Shown here: positions 10,876-20,011 of the stretch, piece after piece
How the letters are laid out: the number at the start of each line of letters is the position of its first letter
How positions within the stretch are numbered: position 1 is the first letter of the stretch
Assembly: GCA_020831895.1 (NCBI GenBank)
Contig: JAFIFS010000027.1
Coordinates: 24,117-88,116 of the forward strand
Reading direction: 5' to 3'
Length of the DNA: 64,000 nt
Source: Chromatiales bacterium
GTDB taxonomy: Bacteria; Pseudomonadota; Gammaproteobacteria; Steroidobacterales; GCA-2729495
Translations under genes and position numbers: made by a program
The notes under the pieces: generated by a model
What the model saw: only the letters and a program-made list of their open reading frames with translations
Told to the model about the DNA's origin: nothing
The model's database searches: none

Positions 10876-12189
10876 CTAGAGGATGTAGCGGCTCAGGTCC
10901 TCGTTGCCCGCCAGGGCGCCGAGGTGCTCTTCGACATAGTCGGCATCGATCGTAAGCCTGTCCCCGGACCGGTCCGCCGCCTCGAACGAGATCGCGTCGA
11001 GCAGTCGCTCGAGCACCGTGTGCAGCCGCCGCGCACCGATGTTCTCGTTCTGGCTGTTGACCTGGCAGGCGATCTCGGCAATTCGCCGGATCCCGGTCTC
11101 TGCGAACTCCAGTTCCACGCCCTCGGTCGCCATCAGCGCGCGGTACTGCTGCGTCAGCGAGGCATCCGGCTCCGTCAGGATGCGCTCGAACTCGCCAACA
11201 CCCAGCGCCCCGAGCTCGACGCGGATCGGGAAGCGGCCCTGCAGCTCCGGGATCAGGTCAGCGGGCCTGGAGGTGTGGAAGGCCCCGGAGGCGATGAACA
11301 GGATGTGGTCGGTGCGGACCATCCCGTGCTTGGTGGTCACGGTGCAGCCCTCGACCAGCGGCAGCAGGTCGCGCTGGACGCCCTCGCGCGAGACATCGGT
11401 CCCGCTCACGTCACCGCGCCGGGCGATCTTGTCGATCTCGTCGATGAAGACAATGCCGTTCTGCTCGACGTTGCTGAGCGCTGCCGCCTTGACGTCATCC
11501 TCGTTGACCAGCCGGCCCGCTTCCTCGTCGGTCAGCAGCCTGAAGGCCTCGCGGACGCGCAGCTTGCGGCTGCGCCGGCGCTGGCCGGCGAAATTCTGGA
11601 ACATGCTCTGCAGCTGGCTGGTCATCTCCTCCATGCCGGGCGGCGCCATGATTTCGACGCCCATCGGCGAGGCCTGGACCTCGATCTCGATTTCCCGGTC
11701 ATCGAGCCGGCCCTCGCGCAGCATCTTCCGGAATTTCTGCCGGGTCTCGCTGTCTCCTGCCGGCTGCCCGGCAGCCGGCGGCGGTAGCAGCGCATCGAGG
11801 ATGCGGTCCTCCGCCACATCCTCGGCGCGATGCCGGACCTTATCCACGGCCTCCTCGCGCGTCATCTTCACCGAGGCATCCATCAGGTCGCGGATGATGC
11901 TGTCGACCTCGCGTCCCACGTAGCCGACCTCGGTGAACTTGGTCGCCTCCACCTTGATGAACGGCGCCTGGGCCAGGCGCGCCAGCCGCCTGGCGATCTC
12001 CGTCTTGCCGACGCCTGTCGGCCCCATCATCAGGATGTTCTTCGGCGTGATCTCGTTGCGCAGCGCCGGGTCGACCTGCATGCGCCGCCAGCGGTTGCGC
12101 AGCGCAATCGCCACGGCACGCTTGGCGTCCGCCTGGCCGATGATGTGCTTGTCCAGTTCTTGGACGATTTCCCTGGGTGTCATCGACAT
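10876..12189 (-). CDS. hslU: ATP-dependent protease ATPase subunit HslU
   Basis: 437 residues. It is a ClpX-like AAA+ unfoldase with Walker [10 protein letters not shown] (56-64), Walker B FIDEIDKI, the inserted I-domain (about residues 110-240) and the C-terminal LSRYIL tail that docks into HslV to open its gates. It forms a hexamer capping the HslV peptidase and degrades misfolded and regulatory proteins in the cytoplasm. hslV ends 17 bases upstream, the standard hslVU order. Confidence 0.97.
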   Translation of the reverse strand: MSMTPREIVQELDKHIIGQADAKRAVAIALRNRWRRMQVDPALRNEITPKNILMMGPTGVGKTEIARRLARLAQAPFIKVEATKFTEVGYVGREVDSIIRDLMDASVKMTREEAVDKVRHRAEDVAEDRILDALLPPPAAGQPAGDSETRQKFRKMLREGRLDDREIEIEVQASPMGVEIMAPPGMEEMTSQLQSMFQNFAGQRRRSRKLRVREAFRLLTDEEAGRLVNEDDVKAAALSNVEQNGIVFIDEIDKIARRGDVSGTDVSREGVQRDLLPLVEGCTVTTKHGMVRTDHILFIASGAFHTSRPADLIPELQGRFPIRVELGALGVGEFERILTEPDASLTQQYRALMATEGVELEFAETGIRRIAEIACQVNSQNENIGARRLHTVLERLLDAISFEAADRSGDRLTIDADYVEEHLGALAGNEDLSRYIL

Positions 12190-12206
12190 CTGTCCGGCAT
12201 CCCTGC

Positions 12207-12752
12207 TCAGCCCGCCTCGGGCCCAAGTGTCTCGACCAGGACCTGGTCGTTCGTGTAGATGCAGATCCGCCCGGCGATCTCCAGCGCCTTGCGCACGATA
12301 TCGCCGGCCGGCAGCTGCGTGTTCTCCAGCAGCGCGCGCGCGGCAGCCTGGGCAAACGGGCCGCCGGAACCGATCGCCATCAGGTCATCCTCGGGCTCTA
12401 TCACGTCGCCATTGCCGGAGATGATCAGCGAGCGCTCCCGGTCGGCAACGCAGAGCAGTGCCTCCAGGCGACGCAGCCGGCGGTCGCTGCGCCAGTCCTT
12501 GGCCAGCTCGATCGCGGCGCGACCGAGGTTGCCATACTGCTGCAGCTTGCCCTCGAAAAGCTCGAAGAGCGTGAATGCATCGGCAGTGCCGCCGGCGAAG
12601 CCGGCCAGCACGCGCCCTTCGGCCAGCGTGCGCACCTTGCGGGCGTTGCCCTTGACCACGGTGTTGCCGAGCGTGACCTGGCCGTCACCGCCGACGGCGA
12701 CGATGCCGTCACGCCGGACCGAGACAATCGTGGTGCCGTGAAACTGTTCCAT
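12207..12752 (-). CDS. hslV: ATP-dependent protease peptidase subunit HslV
   Basis: 181 residues with the proteasome-beta fold. The N-terminus reads [14 protein letters not shown]. The catalytic threonine must be one of the two threonines at positions 7-8, by alignment the first, so a six-residue propeptide has to be removed instead of only the initiator methionine. Such short propeptides occur in other gammaproteobacterial Hsl[18 protein letters not shown] and the C-terminal half match the family. It lies between xerC and hslU and is surely co-expressed with hslU. Confidence 0.96.
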   Translation of the reverse strand: MEQFHGTTIVSVRRDGIVAVGGDGQVTLGNTVVKGNARKVRTLAEGRVLAGFAGGTADAFTLFELFEGKLQQYGNLGRAAIELAKDWRSDRRLRRLEALLCVADRERSLIISGNGDVIEPEDDLMAIGSGGPFAQAAARALLENTQLPAGDIVRKALEIAGRICIYTNDQVLVETLGPEAG

Positions 12753-12782
12753 CCCTGTTGTCTCCGTGGGTGCCCGTGGTTT

Positions 12783-13700
12783 TCAGCCACGGGTGCCGGA
12801 TGTCTTGCGCCGGGCCCGCGGGTGTGACTCGTCGTAGACCTGCGCGAGATGCTGGAAGTCCAGGTGGGTATAGACCTGCGTGGTGCTGATGTCGGCATGC
12901 CCGAGCATCTCTTGCACTGCGCGCAGGTCCCGGCTGGACTCAAGAAGGTGGGTGGCGAAGCTGTGACGGAACAGGTGCGGGTGCACGCGCTGCGGGCACC
13001 CGGCGCGCTGTGCCCATGCGCTGACGCGCTGCTGGACACTGCGCGGGCTGATCCGCCGCCCGCGTGCGCCGACGAAAAGCGCCGTCTCGCCGGGTGCCGC
13101 CAGACTTGGCCTTGCATCCAGCCAGTCACGCAGCGCCTCACGCGCCGCGCGGCCGACCGGTACGATCCGCATGCGGTTGCCCTTGCCGGTCACACGGACC
13201 GTGCCATCGGCCAGGTCGAGGTCCTGCGGGTCCAGGGCGACGAGTTCAGCCAGACGCAGCCCCGACGAGTACAGCAGCTCCAGCATCGCCCGGTCCCGGC
13301 GCGCCGGCGGGGTGTCCTCCTCGATGGCCAGCAGGCTCGCCATCTGGTCGACGTCCAGAGTACGCGGCAGGCTCCGCGCCGCGCGCGGGGCGCTGATCCC
13401 AGTGGCCGGGTTGTTCTTCAGCCGGCCTTCACGGATGAGCCAGTTCATGAAGCTGCGCACCCCGGAAAGCCGGCGCTGGATGCTGCGCGGCTTGAGCCCG
13501 CTCGCATAGCTCAGCGCGGCGAAGCGTCGCAGGTGGTGGGGCTGGATCGCGCTGAAGGAGTCGAGTCCTTGGCTGCGGCAGAAGTCGCCCAGGCAGGTGA
13601 GGTCGCGCCGGTAGCTGGTGACCGTGTGCGGAGAAAGCCGCCGCTCGAGCGCAAGGTGCTCGAGAAAGCGCTCGGCGGTCCGCCATTCCGCGGCCTGCAT
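12783..13700 (-). CDS. xerC: Tyrosine recombinase XerC
   Basis: 305 residues with an N-terminal SAM-like core-binding domain (about 5-95) and a catalytic domain. All tyrosine-recombinase residues are present: Arg149 in SGLRLAE, Lys173 in GKGNR, His242 and Arg245 in HLFRHSFA, His268 in LGH and Tyr277 in TQVYTHLDF. With XerD it resolves chromosome dimers at dif. Context (DUF484 and dapF upstream) is the standard gammaproteobacterial xerC locus, which distinguishes it from XerD and phage integrases. Confidence 0.95.
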   Translation of the reverse strand: MQAAEWRTAERFLEHLALERRLSPHTVTSYRRDLTCLGDFCRSQGLDSFSAIQPHHLRRFAALSYASGLKPRSIQRRLSGVRSFMNWLIREGRLKNNPATGISAPRAARSLPRTLDVDQMASLLAIEEDTPPARRDRAMLELLYSSGLRLAELVALDPQDLDLADGTVRVTGKGNRMRIVPVGRAAREALRDWLDARPSLAAPGETALFVGARGRRISPRSVQQRVSAWAQRAGCPQRVHPHLFRHSFATHLLESSRDLRAVQEMLGHADISTTQVYTHLDFQHLAQVYDESHPRARRKTSGTRG

Positions 13701-13714
13701 GGCTGGCGGCCCGC

Positions 13715-14422
13715 TCAGCTGCGGGCCAGCGCCACGGCCAGCAGCTCACCCAGGCGTGCGAGAAAGTCGACGCCCATGCCGGGGTGAAAGTGTCCGGCAT
13801 CCCGACTGCCTATGGCCAGGAAGCCGGTCGCGGCCCCCGGACCCAGCGGCAGCAGCGCGACTGAGCCGATCTCGACGCTGTCCTCACCGAACAGGAAGTT
13901 GCGCTGGCTGTCCCGTACCTGGCCACAGCGGGGTGTCGCTGACTGCAGAAAGGTCCGGAAGGGCGCCAGGGCGGCGTCGTCCCGGGCACAGGCGCGGACG
14001 AAACGCTCGGGGGCGGGTGCCGGACCGGCCTCGTCCTCGATGAACAGGACCAGCTGCGCGCAGTCGGCGCGAAAGCCCAGGCGAAGTTCGCGCTCGATCA
14101 CGGTGATCACCTGCTCGCGGCCGCTGGTCTCGAGCAGCGCGAGGGCCAGGCGGTGAATGCGGCCGGTCAGCTCATCGTTTTCGCGGGCGACCTCGACCAG
14201 TTCCCGCAGCTGGCGCTCCAGCTGGCTGTTGCGCTGGCGCAGAACGCTGACCTGGCGCTCCATCAGCGAGATTGCCGGTCCACCCGTCCGGTGCGGCAGG
14301 CTCAGGCTGCCGAGCAGGCCGAGGTGGCGCTCGAAGAAGTCCGGATTGGACTGCAGCCAGGCGGCAATCGAGGCTTCGGTCAGTTCGGCAATCGCGATGC
14401 TGGGCTGCTTGAGCGTGCTCAT
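13715..14422 (-). CDS. DUF484 family protein
   Basis: 235 residues. The N-terminus carries the DUF484 hallmark AAWLQSNPDFFERH near residues 20-33. A helical, coiled-coil-prone segment follows (VSVLRQRNSQLERQLREL), then a GAF-like C-terminal domain. The function is unknown; the gene is almost always found between dapF and xerC, as here. Its start overlaps the dapF stop by four bases (ATGA). Confidence 0.9.
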   Translation of the reverse strand: MSTLKQPSIAIAELTEASIAAWLQSNPDFFERHLGLLGSLSLPHRTGGPAISLMERQVSVLRQRNSQLERQLRELVEVARENDELTGRIHRLALALLETSGREQVITVIERELRLGFRADCAQLVLFIEDEAGPAPAPERFVRACARDDAALAPFRTFLQSATPRCGQVRDSQRNFLFGEDSVEIGSVALLPLGPGAATGFLAIGSRDAGHFHPGMGVDFLARLGELLAVALARS

Positions 14423-15243
14423 GCGTCTATGGTTCCCTCGAAAACGCTGATGGCCTCGCCCCGCATCAGCAGCGTACTGCCTGGTCCGGGCCAGCTGATG
14501 TGCAGGTCCCCGCCTGGCAGGCTGACGCGAACGTTGGCATCCAGCAGCCCCAGTCGCCGGCCGACCGCGGCGGCAGCACAGGCGCCGCTGCCGCAGGCCC
14601 GGGTCTCGCCGACACCGCGTTCGAAGACCCGCAGCCGGATGTGCCCGCGCCCGGCCACTTCCATGAAGCCGATGTTAGCACGGTTCGGAAAGCACTCATG
14701 ACGCTCCAGCAGCGGCCCGAGCGTCGCCACGGGGGCGCTGGCCACGTCGGGTACCTGCAGGACGGCATGCGGGTTGCCCAGCGCAACCACGCCGATGCGC
14801 AGCTGCCGCCCATCAACGGCTATCGGGTATTCAGGCCCTTCGCTGTCGGCCAGGAAGGGCACCCGTGCCGGGGCGAACTCGGGTTCGCCCATCGCGATGC
14901 TGACGGTGCCGTCGGCATGCAGCTCGGCCGGAAGCGGCCCGCCCGGCGCATCGAGCACCAGCCTGCCAGGCTTTCCCCCGGCCGCCTGCCGCGCGATACA
15001 GCGCGCGCCGTTGCCACACTGTTCCGCCTCGCTCCCGTCGGTATTGAACACGCGGTAGGACAGGGCGGCACCCGGCGTGCGCGGCGGCCCTAGCCAGAGC
15101 AGCTGGTCGAAGCCGATCCCGGTGCGCCGGTCCGCCAGCGCCCGGATGCGGTCTGGCTGCAGCGGCCCGGCGCTGTCGGGTTCGCGCATCAGCACGAAGT
15201 CGTTGCCGAGCGCTTGCATCTTGGTGAACGGGATGCGGGTCAT
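14419..15243 (-). CDS. dapF: Diaminopimelate epimerase
   Basis: 274 residues. The enzyme interconverts LL- and meso-diaminopimelate in the lysine and peptidoglycan pathway through two catalytic cysteines: Cys76 in QCGNGARC and Cys217 in RACGSGAC. The N-terminal FTKMQALGNDFV is the family start motif. It is the first gene of the run that continues to marC. A TATAAT at 15270-15275 on this strand gives a leader of about 20 bases. Confidence 0.96.
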   Translation of the reverse strand: MTRIPFTKMQALGNDFVLMREPDSAGPLQPDRIRALADRRTGIGFDQLLWLGPPRTPGAALSYRVFNTDGSEAEQCGNGARCIARQAAGGKPGRLVLDAPGGPLPAELHADGTVSIAMGEPEFAPARVPFLADSEGPEYPIAVDGRQLRIGVVALGNPHAVLQVPDVASAPVATLGPLLERHECFPNRANIGFMEVAGRGHIRLRVFERGVGETRACGSGACAAAAVGRRLGLLDANVRVSLPGGDLHISWPGPGSTLLMRGEAISVFEGTIDA

Positions 15244-15269
15244 GGCCGTGTGCCTGCCGGTGGGGCGCG

Positions 15270-15275
15270 ATTATA
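15270..15275 (-). promoter_or_regulatory. Candidate -10 element of the dapF operon
   Basis: A perfect TATAAT on the minus strand, about 27 bases upstream of the dapF ATG. The hexamer 17 bases further up (GGCAGC) is a poor -35. It is the only recognisable promoter element in the dapF/ParA divergent gap. Confidence 0.45.
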
Positions 15276-15373
15276 GCCCCCGCAGGCCGCTGCTGCCGCC
15301 GTGGACTTTTGTCAAATCGGTCGCTAAGGTGGCGGACGTTCCGCTCCGTCAGACCAGAATAAAGGAACGATGA

Positions 15374-16012
15374 ATGCGTCAGATCATGGTGCTGAACTCC
15401 AAGGGTGGCTGCGGGAAGAGCACGCTCGCCACCAACCTGGCGAGCTGGTATGCCGGCCAGGACAAGAAAGTCGCGCTGGTCGACTATGACCCGCAGGGGT
15501 CCAGCATGGAATGGCTGTCGCGTCGTACGGAGGATCGCCCGGCGATCGCCGGCGTACCGGCCTGGGAAGACGGGCTCAAGCACCTGCCACGCAGCGCCGA
15601 TGTCGCCATCTTCGATGCGCCTGCGCGCACCCACGGCCGCGAGCTGACCGACCTGCTGCGCACCGTGGAGACGGTTATCGTGCCGGTGCTGCCCTCGACC
15701 ATCGACATCGAGGCATCGGCCCGCTTCCTTGAGGAGCTCGGCGGGGTGCCGAGGGTCCAGCGCAAGGAGGTCAAGGTCGGGGTCGTCGCCAACCGCGTGC
15801 GCGAGTACACGCTGATTTTCGACGAGCTCAACGAGTACCTGGACACGCTCCGCCTGCCCTACCTCGCGAGCCTGCGCGAGGCCCAGAACTACATCCGGGC
15901 CTACAGCCGCGGGCTGGGCATCTTCGAGCTCCCCGAGTACCTCGCCTGGCCGGACTGGGAACAGTGGCAGCCGCTGCTCGACTGGCTGAACAGCCGTCGC
16001 AGCCGGTCCTGA
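15374..16012 (+). CDS. Orphan ParA family ATPase
   Basis: 212 residues. A deviant Walker A of the ParA/MinD type, KGGCGKST, lies at residues 10-17. The switch region VDYDPQGSSMEWL and the IFDAPA Walker B-like segment follow. No ParB or centromere-like repeat lies nearby, so it is not a simple plasmid-type partition locus. Short ParA proteins of this kind act in positioning cargo such as chemotaxis arrays, carboxysomes or cellulose synthase, or have no known cargo. The ATG at 15374 has AAAGGA 8 bases upstream. It is divergent from dapF and convergent with the CobW gene. Confidence 0.85.
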   Translation: MRQIMVLNSKGGCGKSTLATNLASWYAGQDKKVALVDYDPQGSSMEWLSRRTEDRPAIAGVPAWEDGLKHLPRSADVAIFDAPARTHGRELTDLLRTVETVIVPVLPSTIDIEASARFLEELGGVPRVQRKEVKVGVVANRVREYTLIFDELNEYLDTLRLPYLASLREAQNYIRAYSRGLGIFELPEYLAWPDWEQWQPLLDWLNSRRSRS

Positions 16013-16018
16013 TCCGGT

Positions 16019-16993
16019 TCAGTTCGCGGCCAGGCAGTCGCTGAAAGCCTGCTCGAGCCAGTCCGGGTCGAGGCCGCCGGCCGCGCCGATGACAACCAGG
16101 CGGCTGTTGCCGCCCGGGTTGTCCGCGGGCAGCGGCTCCAGCCTGATGCGCCGGCCGACACCCTGCAGCAAGGCCGTGCCCGTGCCGGAACCGGCCAGGT
16201 TGACGACACCCTTGACCCGGTAGACGGCCGGCGGCAGCCGTGCCCCCAGTGCCTCGAGACGCCCGGCGTCGAACTGCGCCGGGTTGCGGAAGTACCAGGT
16301 GTCGAAAGCCGGATGCGCCTGGTGCCCGGGATGGTCGCAGGCCTCGCCGGCACAGTCTTCAGGCTGCGCCACGGGCAGCGCTCGCTCGCCGGGGGGCGCC
16401 AGCGACGACAGCAGCACGGGCAGCGGGACATCACCGTGGCGGGCCGGCACTATCCGCGCACCCGCAAGCCGTGTCCGGATCCATTCGCTGGCCGCGGCCA
16501 TCCTGGCGGGCCCAGCGAGATCGGCCTTGTTGAGCAGCACCAGGTCGCTCACCATCAGCTGGCGCAGCACGAGATCCGGCTCCGGCGGGTCTGGCAGCAG
16601 GCACGCATCGGTCACGCAGATCACGCCGTCCAGCCGGACCCGCCCGGCGAAGACCGGGGCGAGCAGGGTGGTGGCGATGCCCGTCGGGTCGGCGACGCCG
16701 CTGGCCTCCAGCAGCAGGTGGTCGGGCGCCTGGGCCAGGGCACCAAGTACCGTGCTGGCCAGGTCTTCCTTGAGGCTGCAGCAGACGCAGCCGTTGGTGA
16801 GATTGATGGTATCGCCGCTGCGGCCGGCGACCAGTTCCTCGGCGATGTCGAGATCGCCGAAATCGTTGACCAGCACGGTGACGCGCAGCCCGTGATCCCC
16901 GGAGAGGATGCGGTTCAGGACCGTGGTCTTACCGGCGCCGAGGAAGCCGGTCAGCAGGGTCAGGGGAACTTCGAGGCCCGGATCAGCCGGCAT
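16019..16993 (-). CDS. CobW/COG0523 family metal-chaperone GTPase
   Basis: 324 residues. The G3E GTPase domain has Walker A GFLGAGKTT near residue 16 and the metal-site motif GCVCCS (CxCC) near residue 68. Family members deliver or insert Zn, Co or other metals. A histidine-bearing stretch near residues 225-240 (CDHPGHQAHP) could bind metal. The start MPADPGLEVPLTLL was chosen over a longer frame; it overlaps the hemY stop region by 11 bases. Co-transcription with hemX-hemY hints at a link to tetrapyrrole or iron metabolism, but this is only context. Confidence 0.88.
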   Translation of the reverse strand: MPADPGLEVPLTLLTGFLGAGKTTVLNRILSGDHGLRVTVLVNDFGDLDIAEELVAGRSGDTINLTNGCVCCSLKEDLASTVLGALAQAPDHLLLEASGVADPTGIATTLLAPVFAGRVRLDGVICVTDACLLPDPPEPDLVLRQLMVSDLVLLNKADLAGPARMAAASEWIRTRLAGARIVPARHGDVPLPVLLSSLAPPGERALPVAQPEDCAGEACDHPGHQAHPAFDTWYFRNPAQFDAGRLEALGARLPPAVYRVKGVVNLAGSGTGTALLQGVGRRIRLEPLPADNPGGNSRLVVIGAAGGLDPDWLEQAFSDCLAAN

Positions 16994-18185
16994 CACCCGA
17001 TGGCGCGGCGAGCCGCGCGGGGCCCGCACAGGAGAGCTCGAGTCCGTTCCTGAACAGGCTGGTGGCCTCGTCCTCCTCCCCGATGCGCAGCATCAGCTGC
17101 CCGAGCTCGTGGTAGGCCTCCGGGGTCGGGCGGCGAACAATGCTGGACTCGAGGTAGGCCCGCGCCTTGCCCCAGAGCTCATGGTGGATCGATGCGCGCC
17201 CGGCCGCGAGCAGCAGGTCCGGGTCTTCCCGCCGTTCCGCCAGCCAGGCCTCGATGCGCTTAAGATGTGCAGCGGGGTCGGCCATGCTTAGCGTCCCGTA
17301 GAGCCTGACCAGTTCCGGCGTCCAGTCTTCCTTCAGGGCGCGGCGCAGTTCGGTCTCGGCGATCTCGGACGCATCCAGACGGATCAGCGCGGCAGCCCGG
17401 GCTGCCACCAGCGCCGGCAGCCGGCGCTGGGCGCGCGGCAGCTCATCCCAGAGCTGGTCCAGCGCCTTGCGGTCCAGACCCGCTTCGTCCATGCGGGCTG
17501 TGTAGGCCCGCACGGTCCACTCGTCGATGATGGCCGGCGCCACGTTGCCGCGACGGCGCAGCAGCGGCAGCAGCGGCAGCAGCGCGGCCCAGTCCTCGCG
17601 GCGGAAGTGCAGCTCACCCAGCAACTTGAGCGCCTGCGCATGGTTCGGATGCTGCTCCCGAACCCGGTTCAGGCTGTCCAGCGCGGCATCGTGCTCGCCG
17701 TCCTCGATCTGCAGCTCCGCCTGCGTGAGCAGCACGGCATCGGTTGCCGCGGGCTCGTGCTCGCAGGCCAGCCGCAGCCAGGTGTTCCGGCGCTCGCGGT
17801 CGCCCTGCATCTGTGCTGCGCGTGCCGCGGCCAGGTAGTTCAGCAGGGGGGTATTGCTGCGCCGGGCTCCGCGCGTCAGCAGTTTCTCGCCCTTGGCCAG
17901 CCGGCCCTCCGCCAGCGCGATGTAGCCACGCGTCGCCTGGCGGCCGGCGTGCCGGTCCCGCAGGTCAGCCAGCGCCTCGCCCAGGCGGCGCGGTGCGCGC
18001 CAGATACCCAGCAGCAGCCTGACGGCAAGGTAGGCCAGCAGCAGCACAAGCAGCAGGACCGGCACCGACATCTCGATCAGCCAGCCCTGGAAGCTGAACA
18101 GTACATAGCCGTTGTCGGCCAGCAGGAAGTGGGCAGCGACCGAGCCTGTCAGCAGCGCGAGCACGACCACCAGGCCGAACTTCAT
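16983..18185 (-). CDS. hemY: HemY, porphyrin-operon membrane protein with TPR repeats
   Basis: 400 residues. Two N-terminal membrane helices (about 5-25 and 40-62) form the HemY_N region. A long run of TPR-like helical pairs follows, as in GELHFRREDWAALLPLLPLL and AYHELGQLMLRIGEEDEA. Proteobacterial HemY is encoded with hemX in the haem gene group; its biochemical role is unclear and it is not the protoporphyrinogen oxidase HemY of Bacillus. The gene overlaps hemX by four bases. Confidence 0.9.
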   Translation of the reverse strand: MKFGLVVVLALLTGSVAAHFLLADNGYVLFSFQGWLIEMSVPVLLLVLLLAYLAVRLLLGIWRAPRRLGEALADLRDRHAGRQATRGYIALAEGRLAKGEKLLTRGARRSNTPLLNYLAAARAAQMQGDRERRNTWLRLACEHEPAATDAVLLTQAELQIEDGEHDAALDSLNRVREQHPNHAQALKLLGELHFRREDWAALLPLLPLLRRRGNVAPAIIDEWTVRAYTARMDEAGLDRKALDQLWDELPRAQRRLPALVAARAAALIRLDASEIAETELRRALKEDWTPELVRLYGTLSMADPAAHLKRIEAWLAERREDPDLLLAAGRASIHHELWGKARAYLESSIVRRPTPEAYHELGQLMLRIGEEDEATSLFRNGLELSCAGPARLAAPSGDAG

Positions 18186-19276
18186 CGGGCCTCGTCCTCG
18201 CTCCCGGCGATGATTTCGCTGAGCAGGGCCAGCGAGCCGGAAATATCCGGCAGCGTCTCGGGCAGCCGCACCGACCGCAGCTCCCGCAGGGTGGCCCGCA
18301 TCGCGCCGACCTCCCCGGAAGCCGGGTCGAAATCCCGCTCCAGGCGTGCGATGGCCGAGTCCAGCGACCGGCGGTACATGCCGGCATCACCTCGCAGCGC
18401 GGCCATCCTTGCAATCTGCAGTTCGAGCTCAAGGCTCTGCACCACCATCGCCTGCTCGGCCGGTCCCAGCAGCGGCGTGACGGCCTCGTCCGTCCGCCGG
18501 ACCTGGATCAGGCCGGAGAAGGCCTCGCGCACCACGGTCAGCGCCCGTTCGGTGCCGGTGACGGGTTCCTGCGCTGTTCTTTTCTGGCGGAACTGCCCCG
18601 GCGCGGCACCCTGCACGGCCAGAGACGGCAGGTTCTCGGCCAGGCTGCCCAGCGTCAGCACGATGCCCTCGATGTCCGGCCGCGGCACCCGCTCGAGTGC
18701 CGCCATCTCGCTGCTCAGCAGCCGCCGGACCGGCATCAGGCGTGGATCGCCCAGCTCGCGGAGCGCGTCATCGGCCAGGCCCAGCGCCGTCTGGGAAACC
18801 GGTACGTCGCTGGCCAGGCCCAGCTGCACGTTGGCGATGCGCAGGTAGTGCTCCGCTTCTGCCAGCAGCCAGGCCGAGCGGCTGCGCTCGCCGCCCGCGA
18901 GCCGCCGGACCTGCGCCTCGAGTTGCTCCACGCGCTCGGGAATTTCCCGCAGCTCCCGCAGCGCGCGCAATTCGCGCTCGGTCCGGTTGTCGAGCCGGCT
19001 CAGCTGCTCCTCGAGGCGCCGGCGCGCGTTACCGGCGTCGTCGAGCCGGGCCCGCAGCGCATCGAGCTCCGCCGGGCTCGCTGCCGGCCGTTCGACGGGA
19101 GTGTCCTGCGCCACGGGCACGGCCGGCAGGGTGGCCTGCCAGGCCGCAAGCCCTGCTGCGGCCAGTGCGACCAGCAGTGCCAGCAGAGCGAGCAGCAGCG
19201 CGCCGCGTCCCGCCTTGGGTGCCGGTCCCGTCTCCTGGCCAGGAGTGACGGGCTCTTCTGCTGAGGTATCGCTCAT
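18182..19276 (-). CDS. hemX: HemX (uroporphyrinogen-III C-methyltransferase-like) membrane protein
   Basis: 364 residues from MSDTSAEEPV; upstream codons add a tail with no family similarity. A single membrane helix (about residues 25-50) is followed by a coiled-coil-prone segment rich in Arg/Glu/Leu (LDALRARLDDAGNARRRLEE). The HemX domain continues with LAEAEHYLRIANVQLGLASD. HemX is often annotated as a methyltransferase but has no SAM site here. It normally follows hemC-hemD, which are absent from the sequence upstream. Confidence 0.88.
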   Translation of the reverse strand: MSDTSAEEPVTPGQETGPAPKAGRGALLLALLALLVALAAAGLAAWQATLPAVPVAQDTPVERPAASPAELDALRARLDDAGNARRRLEEQLSRLDNRTERELRALRELREIPERVEQLEAQVRRLAGGERSRSAWLLAEAEHYLRIANVQLGLASDVPVSQTALGLADDALRELGDPRLMPVRRLLSSEMAALERVPRPDIEGIVLTLGSLAENLPSLAVQGAAPGQFRQKRTAQEPVTGTERALTVVREAFSGLIQVRRTDEAVTPLLGPAEQAMVVQSLELELQIARMAALRGDAGMYRRSLDSAIARLERDFDPASGEVGAMRATLRELRSVRLPETLPDISGSLALLSEIIAGSEDEAR

Positions 19277-19377
19277 CGGGTCGCATGGATCGGGGACACG
19301 CTTCATTCTGCCAGCGATTGCCGATGGCATCCATGCATGGCCCGGTCGGGCCGATCAGGGCGGGAGCGGGTCTCCGG

Positions 19378-19845
19378 TCAGCCGGCACACCACTCCTGCA
19401 CGGCGAGCATCGCTGCCGCACGCTCCGCGTCCAGCTCGGCATCCGTCAGGTACTCGCGCTCACCGTCAGGCAGGAGCCGGAACAGCCTCTGCGCGGTGGT
19501 GTAGCGCTCCAGCCGCTCGCGCGCGCTGGCGCAGTTCGCCTCGACCATCCTCACGATGTCCTGGCGCTCCGCGCGTTCGGCGGCCGCCTGGTTGGCTGTC
19601 TGGCGCTCACGGAGCGCAATCGCCTGCTGCAGCTCGTCCGGGCGCTGAGGCGCGCTCTGCGCTGCCCCCCGGTCACCGCGTCGCTGACGGATCTGCACCG
19701 GCCGGGCGTCGGCCCCCGGCGGCGGCGTGTCGCCGTAGGCGGGATTGCCGTCCAGGTCAGTCCATTCGTAGACCTCCTGGGCACCAGCCAGTGCGCAGGT
19801 CAGCAGCAGGGGTGCCAGGAGTAAGCGGACCGCGTTCGAAGCCAT
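19378..19845 (-). CDS. DUF4124 domain protein, secreted
   Basis: 155 residues. MASNAVRLLLAPLLLTCALAGA is a signal peptide. The DUF4124 motif comes straight after it (EVYEWTDLDGNPAYGDTPP), a small beta motif found at the N-terminus of many gammaproteobacterial periplasmic proteins of unknown role. The remainder is charged and helical with two cysteines (near residues 112 and 153) that could pair. The longest frame starts far upstream but has no signal peptide. Confidence 0.75.
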   Translation of the reverse strand: MASNAVRLLLAPLLLTCALAGAQEVYEWTDLDGNPAYGDTPPPGADARPVQIRQRRGDRGAAQSAPQRPDELQQAIALRERQTANQAAAERAERQDIVRMVEANCASARERLERYTTAQRLFRLLPDGEREYLTDAELDAERAAAMLAVQEWCAG

Positions 19846-19960
19846 GGGCTTGTCCTCGACAGGGGCGGTGGATGTTCGGGAGACGTGTCGGCGGGAGTAT
19901 GCCCTTGCTCCCCACCACAAAACCTGACCGGGTTCACGCTCCCGCGACCCGGAAAGCAGG

Positions 19961-19993
19961 AGGCCCCGGGCGGCAGACAGCCGCCCGGGGCCT
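19961..19993 (-). terminator. Stem-loop terminator downstream of amtB
   Basis: A perfect 13-base inverted repeat (AGGCCCCGGGCGG and its complement) around a 7-base loop, 19 bases past the amtB stop. On the minus strand it is followed by a weak pyrimidine run (CCTGCTTTCC). It probably ends the glnK-amtB transcript and shields the DUF4124 gene. Confidence 0.65.
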
Positions 19994-20011
19994 CGCGGAA
20001 GTTCTGCGCCG

